Source: Stanieria cyanosphaera PCC 7437 (lineage in GTDB: Bacteria; Cyanobacteriota; Cyanobacteriia; Cyanobacteriales; Xenococcaceae). From it: DNA of 64,000 nt. Location of the stretch: contig NC_019748.1 of the NCBI RefSeq assembly GCF_000317575.1, positions 4,670,501 to 4,734,500 on the forward strand. Reading direction: 5' to 3'. The notes beneath the pieces are model-generated. The model ran no database searches and was not told where the DNA came from. It saw only the letters and a list, made by a program, of their open reading frames with translations. The translations under genes and the position numbers were made by a program. Below are positions 58,029 to 64,000 of this stretch, piece by piece. How positions within the stretch are numbered: position 1 is the first letter of the stretch; every line of letters starts with the position of its first letter.

Positions 58029-60071
58029 ATGACTTTTACTTCTAATTCTGTTCCAGGTTGGCAATTTTGGATTGATCGCGGTGGCACTTTTACAGATATC
58101 ATTGCCAAAACTCCTCAAGGTAAAATTATTCTCCACAAATTACTTTCAGAAAATCCCGAACAGTACACTGATGCACCAATCCAAGGTATTCGATATCTGA
58201 TGGGCATTGCCAAAGATGAACCAATTCCCACAGCAGAAATTCAAGTAATTAAGATGGGTACAACCGTTGCGACTAATGCACTTTTAGAAAGAAAAGGCGA
58301 TCGCGTTGTTTTAGCTATTACCAAAGGTTTCAAAGACGCGTTACGGATTGGTTATCAAAATCGTCCCGATATTTTTGCCTTAGAAATTATTCTGCCAGAA
58401 ATGCTTTATGAAACAGTTGTCGAAGTCGAAGAACGTTATGATGCTCAAGGTAATGAATTAATTCCCGTTAATACTAGTACAGTTAGAAAAGATTTACAAA
58501 CTGCTTACGATGCAGGGATTAGAAGTTGTGCCATCGTGTTAATGCACAGTTATCGCTATCCTCAACACGAATTAATTGTAGGCGCGATCGCTCAAGAAAT
58601 TGGATTTACTCAAATCTCGATCTCTCATCAAGTCAGTCCTTTAATTAAACTGATTAGTCGAGGCGATACTACCGTAGTTGATGCCTATCTTTCTCCCATT
58701 CTGCGTCGTTATGTTAATCAAGTTAAAAATCAATTGCATCATCCCAAACTGATGTTTATGCAATCTAATGGGGGATTGGTAGATGCCGATTTATTCCAAG
58801 GTAAAGATAGCATACTCTCTGGACCTGCGGGTGGAATTGTTGGTGCAGTCAAAACTTGTCAGATGGCGGGATTGAATAAAATCATCGGTTTTGATATGGG
58901 AGGCACATCCACCGATGTCAGTCACTTTGCAGGAGAATACGAACGCAGTTTTGAAACCGAAGTTGCAGGAATTCGATTGCGATCGCCAATGATGTCTATT
59001 TACACTGTTGCTGCTGGTGGTGGTTCGATTTTACAGTTTGATGGCAGTAGATATAGAGTTGGCCCTGAATCTGCTGGTGCCAATCCCGGTCCTGCTGCCT
59101 ATGGTAAAGGAGGTCCTTTAACCGTCACTGATTCTAATGTCATGATTGGCAAATTACAACCAGATTTTTTTCCTCAAGTATTTGGTAAAAATGCCGATTC
59201 TTCTTTAGATTTAGCAATAGTAAAACAAAAATTTCTCCAACTTGTTGAACAAATTGGTGACCATCGCACACCCGAACAAATTGCTTCTGGTTTTTTAACT
59301 ATTGCTGTAGATAATATGGCAAATGCGATCAAAAAAATCTCTCTTCAAAAAGGTTATGACGTTTCCGAATATACTCTTTGTTGTTTTGGTGGTGCAGGAG
59401 GACAACACGCTTGTTTAATCGCTGATGTTCTAGGAATCAAACAGATTTTTATTCATCCTTATGCAGGAGTTTTATCTGCTTATGGAATTGGTTTAGCTGA
59501 TCTTAGAATTATTAAAGAAAAGTCGGTAGAAGCTCAATTAACCGAAGAATTATTAACAGAATTAACCAATGTTTTTTCTAAATTAATTAAAGTGGCTAAA
59601 GCAGAATTAAATCAACAACAAACCCAAGAGACAAAAAAAATTAAAATTTTACAAAAAGTTCATCTTAAATATCAAGGTACAGACTCAAGTTTAATAGTTG
59701 ATTTAGATAGTATCCAACAGATGAGAACACAATTTGAACAGACTCATCAACAACGCTACGGTTTTATGATTGAAAACAAAGCTTTAATTGTTGAAACAGT
59801 TTCTATCGAATTAATTTGTCCTACCTATCAACCAGAGGAAATTGAAATTCAACCAACCAGAAACACTCCACTTCAACCAACTGCTACAGTAAAAATCTAC
59901 ACTGCCGATACTTGGTATGATACCCCTGTTTACGACCGAGAAAAATTACAACCAGGAGACATGATTAACTCTCCAGCTATTGTTATTGAACCCACAGGAA
60001 CTAACGTAATTGAACCAGGTTGGCAAGGAAAAATCAGCGATCGCAATGATTTAATTTTACAAAAAATTTAA
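58029..60071 (+). CDS. Hydantoinase/5-oxoprolinase HyuA-type subunit
   Basis: 680 residues. ATP-binding ASKHA motifs include WIDRGGTFTDIIAKTP, GTTVATNALLERKGDR, SGPAGGIVGAVKT, IGFDMGGTSTDVSHFAGEYER and FGGAGGQHACLIADVLGI. It matches the A-subunit region of 5-oxoprolinase/N-methylhydantoinase, which hydrolyse cyclic amides with ATP. The B-type subunit that normally follows is not found downstream, where only short unrelated genes lie. It may be encoded elsewhere. HIP1 sites occur inside the gene. Confidence 0.92.
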   Translation: MTFTSNSVPGWQFWIDRGGTFTDIIAKTPQGKIILHKLLSENPEQYTDAPIQGIRYLMGIAKDEPIPTAEIQVIKMGTTVATNALLERKGDRVVLAITKGFKDALRIGYQNRPDIFALEIILPEMLYETVVEVEERYDAQGNELIPVNTSTVRKDLQTAYDAGIRSCAIVLMHSYRYPQHELIVGAIAQEIGFTQISISHQVSPLIKLISRGDTTVVDAYLSPILRRYVNQVKNQLHHPKLMFMQSNGGLVDADLFQGKDSILSGPAGGIVGAVKTCQMAGLNKIIGFDMGGTSTDVSHFAGEYERSFETEVAGIRLRSPMMSIYTVAAGGGSILQFDGSRYRVGPESAGANPGPAAYGKGGPLTVTDSNVMIGKLQPDFFPQVFGKNADSSLDLAIVKQKFLQLVEQIGDHRTPEQIASGFLTIAVDNMANAIKKISLQKGYDVSEYTLCCFGGAGGQHACLIADVLGIKQIFIHPYAGVLSAYGIGLADLRIIKEKSVEAQLTEELLTELTNVFSKLIKVAKAELNQQQTQETKKIKILQKVHLKYQGTDSSLIVDLDSIQQMRTQFEQTHQQRYGFMIENKALIVETVSIELICPTYQPEEIEIQPTRNTPLQPTATVKIYTADTWYDTPVYDREKLQPGDMINSPAIVIEPTGTNVIEPGWQGKISDRNDLILQKI

Positions 60072-60192
60072 TTCTTCATTAAAACTTAATAATTTTGTTT
60101 CTATTTACTTCTTATGCTTTTCAAGCTAAAGGTTGAGCATATTCCTTCACTATTGCTCAACATAACCTTTTTACTTTTTACTTTTTACTTTT

Positions 60193-60220
60193 GTACAGAC
60201 GTAACATGTTACGTCTCTAC
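60193..60220. repeat. 28-bp dispersed palindromic repeat, copy 2
   Basis: Inverse orientation of the copy at 7583-7610. The GTAACATGTTAC core is intact and the arms are GTACAGAC and GTCTCTAC. It lies in the 273-bp gap after the HyuA gene, a region with otherwise only AT-rich, CTTTTTACTTTT-like sequence. Confidence 0.8.
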
Positions 60221-60344
60221 TTTTTACTTGATTCCATTAGGGACTGTTAAAAAACTGGAACAACCGATATATAAAAGCGTCTTTAAGCCTAATAAACTAA
60301 TAGTAGCTTTTAAACTCAAATCATAGCGGAAGCTGTAAAAATGT

Positions 60345-60779
60345 ATGAAAAAATTCAGTAATTTAGTTAGTGCTATTAGTTTGACTCTATTTATTTTGGT
60401 AAATAGTGCCAATAGTGTTGCAGCTAAACCAATAGGAAATGGACTAAAGTTTGATACCAATACTCAAACTATTCAAGGACAATCGGGAGGTTCAATCGAT
60501 AGTAAAGGCTGCGGTTTTATTGCTAGCTCTCCCAACTATGTAATTGATTTACCTCAACGCCTTGATTATATGCGCTTGAGTGTCCAGGCAACAGGAGGTC
60601 AACCAACTTTATTAGTAGTTGGGCCACAATCAGGAGACACTCTTTGTGCTTTGGGAGACGAAGTATCAGGATTTAAACCAGAAATTTCTGGAGTCTGGGA
60701 ACCAGGACAATATCAAATCTTTATTGGCGATCGCACTGGAGCTAATTATCAGTTTACTCTAAATATTTCAACTAAATAA
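60345..60779 (+). CDS. Small exported protein of unknown function
   Basis: 144 residues with a clear signal peptide (MKKFSNLVSAISLTLFILVN, cleavage after SVAA). The mature part is about 115 residues with two cysteines (GCGFIA and DTLCALG) that could form a disulfide, and beta-rich segments (GVWEPGQYQIFIGDRTG, NYQFTLNIS) that recall small pre-peptidase-like beta-sandwich domains. No enzyme motif. Convergent with the zinc-ribbon gene 9 bp away. Confidence 0.8.
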   Translation: MKKFSNLVSAISLTLFILVNSANSVAAKPIGNGLKFDTNTQTIQGQSGGSIDSKGCGFIASSPNYVIDLPQRLDYMRLSVQATGGQPTLLVVGPQSGDTLCALGDEVSGFKPEISGVWEPGQYQIFIGDRTGANYQFTLNISTK

Positions 60780-60788
60780 AAACTATAT

Positions 60789-61169
60789 TTAATCTTCTAA
60801 TTGTTGTACTGATACTTCTACCGCATCTACATCAATTGTTCCTGGAGGAGTTATGCGATGGAATTTACCTCCATCTACCTGAAGAGGTTCACCACAATTA
60901 GGACATTTAAATTCTGTATTTTTAAAACCAGTAAATTCATAACTACATACTGGACAATTATCTTGAATTAAATTACGTTTTAACCACCATTGCAAGCCCC
61001 AGAAAGCTAATACTGGTGTAATTAATAAAAAAGCTAATAAAATTAAAAACCCATTAACAATCCAGCCTAAGCCAACTGAACCTAATAAAACAGCAATTAG
61101 AATCAAAGTCAGCCAACAGCCCAAGCCAGAAATATTGTATTGAAGCAGTTTACTGAAGTTATCATTCAC
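60789..61169 (-). CDS. Membrane protein with a C-terminal zinc ribbon
   Basis: 126 residues. Two hydrophobic helices (about 15-33 and 37-58) are followed by a treble-clef or zinc-ribbon segment with CPVC (about 78-81) and CPNC (about 94-97). It probably binds one zinc and faces the cytoplasm. I do not recognise a named family. Confidence 0.78.
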   Translation of the reverse strand: MNDNFSKLLQYNISGLGCWLTLILIAVLLGSVGLGWIVNGFLILLAFLLITPVLAFWGLQWWLKRNLIQDNCPVCSYEFTGFKNTEFKCPNCGEPLQVDGGKFHRITPPGTIDVDAVEVSVQQLED

Positions 61170-61451
61170 AGTTTTCTTTGAGGTTAATTTGTAAGTTACT
61201 TGTTTTTATCCTAGTGCAGATTGGTGGTTGTTTTGGAAAATCTAAACTTAACTGTACATATCTAAACTTTTTTCCATTGTTACTCTTATTACAATCGTGC
61301 CAGAGCAAAAGTAAAAATCACTGACCTTTATTTTGCAAACATTTCAGCTTCGGATGAGATGTTTTTTTTTGCCTCTACTCGATTCACTTTTCTTGAGTTA
61401 ACCTATGTAGCACTTTGCAGTTTTAGTTTTACTCTTGACGGAGAATCATTT

Positions 61452-62786
61452 ATGAAAAAATGGCTTGCTCAGTATGTAGGCAAGGATGTAGAGCAAACCG
61501 AATTATTTCCTCTCTTATTTCGAGGTGCTGGAGTAGCCTTAGCTTCACAATTATTAGGTGCTGGGATTAGCTATTTTACACAAGTTTTGTTAGCCAGATG
61601 GATGGGAGCAACAGACTATGGAACTTATGATTACATAATTGCGATCGCGACTTTGGTGGGTTATGTAGCAGGATTAGGATTACCCAATTCTATGTTACGC
61701 TTTATACCTGAATACACTGTCAAGCAAGATTGGGGAAGATTAAAAGGCTTAATTTTGTCTAGTTGGGGAGTAGTTCTGTTGAGTAGTTTATTACTCGCCG
61801 TAGTTGGTAGTACGACTGTTGCTTGGCTTTCTCAAATTAGCTCTCTTCCCAGCGACAGCATTAAATTTGGATTGTGGACTGTACCACTTTTGGCTTTAGT
61901 CAGACAACAACTAGAAATGACTAGAGCAAGTAAACAAATTGCTTTAGCTTATTTACCATCGGCTGTTTTTTTGCCTTTATTAGTAATTTTTGGTTCGGCT
62001 TATTATGGTCAAGAGCTTACTAGTAAATTAGCACTAATAATCACAATGGTTAGTTTAGCAGTTGTCATAATTGCTCAATTGTGGTGCTTTAAGGTTTGGT
62101 TTGAGAAAAAATGTCATGCGATCAAGTCGATTTATGTTCCCAAAGAATGGTTAGCGGTTGCTTTTCCTTTGTTACTTAATGATGGCGCACACATGATTTT
62201 ATCCCAAACCGATATTCTCATGATTGGTTCAACTCTGGGTTCGTTTCAAGTGGGAATTTATACTGCTGCACTCAAAACGTCTGCTTGGGTAGGCTTTATT
62301 CTAGTTGCTGTTAATGCGATCGCAGCACCAATGTTTGCTACTCTATATACTCAGGGAAGACTGAAAGATTTACAAGAACTCGTTGCTAATATAGCTCGTT
62401 GGCTATTTTTCCCTGCTTTATTGATAGCGATCGCACTAATAATTAATGCTGATGCAGTGTTGGGTTTATTTGGAGAAGAATTTGTAGCAGGGCGTTGGGA
62501 AATGACTGTTTTGATAGCAGGACAACTAGTTAATGTTGGGGCTGGTCCGGTAGGATATATCATGCAAATGACTGGATATCATCGTCAATGCGCGTATGTA
62601 GTTTGTTGTAGTGCGTTCTTAAATCTAATTCTAAATAGTATTTTGATTCCTATGATTGGAATTTTGGGTGCTGCGATCGCAACAGCTATCACCATGGCAT
62701 TATGGAATATTTGGTTGCATCAGTTAGTCGTGAAAAAGATTGGAGTTCAACCTTCAATTATTTCTGCTTTTAAACTAGGAAGATAA
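61452..62786 (+). CDS. Polysaccharide flippase (Wzx/MATE-like)
   Basis: About 444 residues from ATG 61452, which follows GGAGAATCATTT. The upstream in-frame ATG at 61359 is unlikely. Twelve to fourteen hydrophobic segments are spread over the length, with the family N-terminus GAGVALASQLLGAGISYFTQVLLARWMGATDYG and the central LLLNDGAHMILSQTDILMIG. It would flip undecaprenyl-linked glycan units. It is 45 kb away from the EPS cluster, whose own region shows no flippase, so it may serve it. Confidence 0.9.
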   Translation: MKKWLAQYVGKDVEQTELFPLLFRGAGVALASQLLGAGISYFTQVLLARWMGATDYGTYDYIIAIATLVGYVAGLGLPNSMLRFIPEYTVKQDWGRLKGLILSSWGVVLLSSLLLAVVGSTTVAWLSQISSLPSDSIKFGLWTVPLLALVRQQLEMTRASKQIALAYLPSAVFLPLLVIFGSAYYGQELTSKLALIITMVSLAVVIIAQLWCFKVWFEKKCHAIKSIYVPKEWLAVAFPLLLNDGAHMILSQTDILMIGSTLGSFQVGIYTAALKTSAWVGFILVAVNAIAAPMFATLYTQGRLKDLQELVANIARWLFFPALLIAIALIINADAVLGLFGEEFVAGRWEMTVLIAGQLVNVGAGPVGYIMQMTGYHRQCAYVVCCSAFLNLILNSILIPMIGILGAAIATAITMALWNIWLHQLVVKKIGVQPSIISAFKLGR

Positions 62787-62934
62787 TATCCATCGTATTA
62801 GGCATGATCATTGTACGTTCAAATAAAAATTCGCTGTAGTCAGCTAGGCTGTCTAGTCCTAAAGAATTAAGCGAAATTTCTGCTACTAACCAAATCGTAG
62901 TTTTGAATAAAAGCTTTTTCCACTTAACATTCAT
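62770..62934 (-). CDS. Small conserved-looking protein (54 residues)
   Basis: From ATG 62934 the product is MNVKWKKLLFKTTIWLVAEI and continues with LNSLGLDSLADYSEFLFE. It has one hydrophobic helix and an acidic end, the look of a real small cyanobacterial protein. The last 17 nt overlap the convergent flippase gene's 3' end. There is no strong ribosome site. A longer start at 62976 is possible. Confidence 0.55.
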   Translation of the reverse strand: MNVKWKKLLFKTTIWLVAEISLNSLGLDSLADYSEFLFERTMIMPNTMDIIFLV

Positions 62935-63082
62935 TAATCTTTGCCTATTTGCTAAACAACCTGTTCGCTTAAGCATTTCTTAATCTTGTTTGTAGTTATG
63001 TAAACAAAATTAACATTGTTGTGTAACAAATCGCAATATTGTTTTTACGGATTCAAGCTCAATTAAATCAATTGCCTAATTG

Positions 63083-63592
63083 CTATAAAACTTCAACGAC
63101 TCCCCGAAACATATTCATACCGCAGGTAAACTCGTATCTGCCAGGTTTTTGGGGTGTAAATTCAATTGATGTAACTTGGTTGAGGGGTAAGGTTTGAGCG
63201 GTCTCAAAGTCAGGAAAACGTACTTCTTCAAGACAACTACTAGCATCTTGGCGGTCAAAGTTTAATCGTACTTTTTGACCCAATCGAACTACAATCTGAC
63301 TGGGTTCGTAACCACCATCGACAGTAACTGTAATCTCTTGAATGTTTCCCTTTGTAGTTGCTCGTGCTGATTTAGGTTTACTTAATAAAAACCACCATAG
63401 TTCTAAACCAATCAATCCCAATCCACTAACCGTAACAATAATCTTATTACTTAATGGCTGTTCAATCCTTTGAAACTGTGCTTTAGGTTGGTTCATTTGG
63501 TGAGGCATTTGGGCGAGTGCATTACCTGAAGCAATTCCTAAGACAATTCCCAAACTTGCTATGCTAAAGGCGATCGCTTTTTTAGTTGCCAT
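63083..63592 (-). CDS. Exported cupredoxin-domain protein
   Basis: From ATG 63592, preceded by GGAGGTTTAACA, about 169 residues. It has a signal sequence (IAFSIASLGIVLGIASGNALA), then a membrane helix (IIVTVSGLGLIGLELWWFLL) and a cupredoxin fold (ITVTVDGGYEPSQIVVRLGQKVRL) with Cys in DASSCLEEV and the C-terminal GRYEFTCGMNMFRGVVEV. These contain Cys, Met and possible copper ligands. Lying just downstream of a copper-type P-ATPase, it is probably a copper-handling protein. Confidence 0.85.
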   Translation of the reverse strand: MATKKAIAFSIASLGIVLGIASGNALAQMPHQMNQPKAQFQRIEQPLSNKIIVTVSGLGLIGLELWWFLLSKPKSARATTKGNIQEITVTVDGGYEPSQIVVRLGQKVRLNFDRQDASSCLEEVRFPDFETAQTLPLNQVTSIEFTPQKPGRYEFTCGMNMFRGVVEVL

Positions 63593-63603
63593 TGTTAAAC
63601 CTC

Positions 63604-63681
63604 CTATAATATCGCTCCAGAAATTACTCCAAGCAAAAATCCAAATCCTGCCCATGTACTAAAAAAGATAATTGTTTTCAT
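63604..63681 (-). CDS. Possible 25-residue membrane peptide
   Basis: ATG 63681 to TAG 63604 encodes MKTIIFFSTWAGFGFLLGVIS followed by GAIL. It is a single hydrophobic helix between the P-type ATPase and the cupredoxin gene. No clear ribosome site. It could be a small operon protein of the copper system or chance. Confidence 0.3.
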   Translation of the reverse strand: MKTIIFFSTWAGFGFLLGVISGAIL

Positions 63682-63750
63682 ATTGGTAAGCTATTTTAGA
63701 AATTGTTTTCTTTTTCTTTTTTACCTTCTGACTTCTAAAGGGGCTGTGAC

Positions 63751-64000
63751 TCAAACAAATATTTTCGGTTGAAAGTTACGCAAACGCAGGGCATTGGTTA
63801 CCACCGATACCGAACTAAACGCCATTGCTGCACCAGCAATAATCGGACTAAGCAACCAACCGAACAAAGGATAAAGAATTCCTGCTGCAATGGGAATGCC
63901 AGCTATGTTGTAGATAAAAGCAAAGAAAAGATTTTGACGAATGTTACGAATAGTAGCGCGACTTAGTTGAATGGCAGTGATAATTCCCTGTAAATCACCA
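63751..64000 (-). CDS. Heavy-metal (copper-type) P-type ATPase, C-terminal end
   Basis: Translation of the - strand gives the last 83 residues: [20 protein letters not shown], then [44 protein letters not shown] and a TGA at 63751. This is the well-conserved end of Cu+/heavy-metal translocating ATPases, including the last two membrane helices. The NP...[10 protein letters not shown] motif fits copper exporters. The gene runs off the right edge. Confidence 0.9.
   Translation of the reverse strand, partial: GDLQGIITAIQLSRATIRNIRQNLFFAFIYNIAGIPIAAGILYPLFGWLLSPIIAGAAMAFSSVSVVTNALRLRNFQPKIFV

Noticed and set aside
60114-60326. 70-residue ORF on the + strand downstream of the HyuA gene
   Set aside because: It runs through the 28-bp palindromic repeat and low-complexity CTTTTTACTTT sequence, so the frame is most likely chance.
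63769-63966. 65-residue ORF on the + strand near the right edge
   Set aside because: It is antisense to the clearly conserved C-terminus of the P-type ATPase.

Overview
The window looks like a chromosome segment of a low-GC cyanobacterium. Cyanobacterial markers are the abundant HIP1 octamer (GCGATCGC), a Cph1-type phytochrome with its Rcp1 regulator, a menaquinone/phylloquinone-pathway menE, an SLH-OprB iron-type porin, and slr1658/slr1659-type partner-switching regulators. The genus cannot be fixed from sequence alone. A colonial or unicellular form such as the Pleurocapsales/Stanieria group would fit the style of the genes, but that is only a guess. No rRNA, tRNA or CRISPR array was seen.

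Region 1 (1-19416) is an exopolysaccharide/O-antigen-like cluster on the + strand. It holds five GT4 glycosyltransferases, a Wzy/WaaL-like polymerase/ligase, a DUF4091 (GH123-like) exported protein and a monotopic phosphoglycosyl transferase. It also holds sugar-decorating enzymes (PLP-fold protein, PhyH dioxygenase, methyltransferase, FemAB-like N-acyltransferase), an SDR plus WecA/WbpL-like transferase pair and an EpsN/PglE-like aminotransferase. It ends in a Wzz/BY-kinase with an altered Walker A' motif, followed by a 120-residue repeat protein. A Wzx-like flippase lies far away, at 61452-62786.

Region 2 (19477-25904) is housekeeping: pdhA, dtd, a small membrane protein, a TPR protein, panD, a porin and an SDR. 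Region 3 (26612-39482) is the most unusual. A one-module NRPS-like enzyme (A with embedded methyltransferase, carrier, thioester reductase) lies 25 bp upstream of a Cache-domain hybrid kinase. A multi-REC kinase, a lone REC, a DHp-REC-PP2C phosphatase, an anti-sigma-type kinase and a STAS protein follow on the same strand. The layout suggests a small amino-aldehyde or amino-alcohol feeding a phosphorelay and partner switch; this is inference. A decayed four-helix-bundle (S23/IVP) gene lies inside the run.

Region 4 (39490-47919, - strand) has cysH, a three-gene cph1-rcp1-REC/kinase unit, and a menE-ppx/gppA pair. Region 5 (48211-50819) is a glutathione S-transferase gene split by an IS607-type element. 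The serine recombinase of that element is frameshifted, but its TnpB is intact. The insertion point can be reconstructed at a GG dinucleotide.

Region 6 (50863-64000) carries hisG with a clear terminator, a VOC protein, a sugar-binding lipoprotein and two convergent atypical histidine kinases. One of these kinases lacks the ATP-binding glycine boxes and the other lacks the phospho-accepting histidine. Then come a histone-deacetylase-like hydrolase, a solitary HyuA-type oxoprolinase, small envelope proteins, the flippase, a cupredoxin, and the C-terminal end of a copper-type P-ATPase running off the window.
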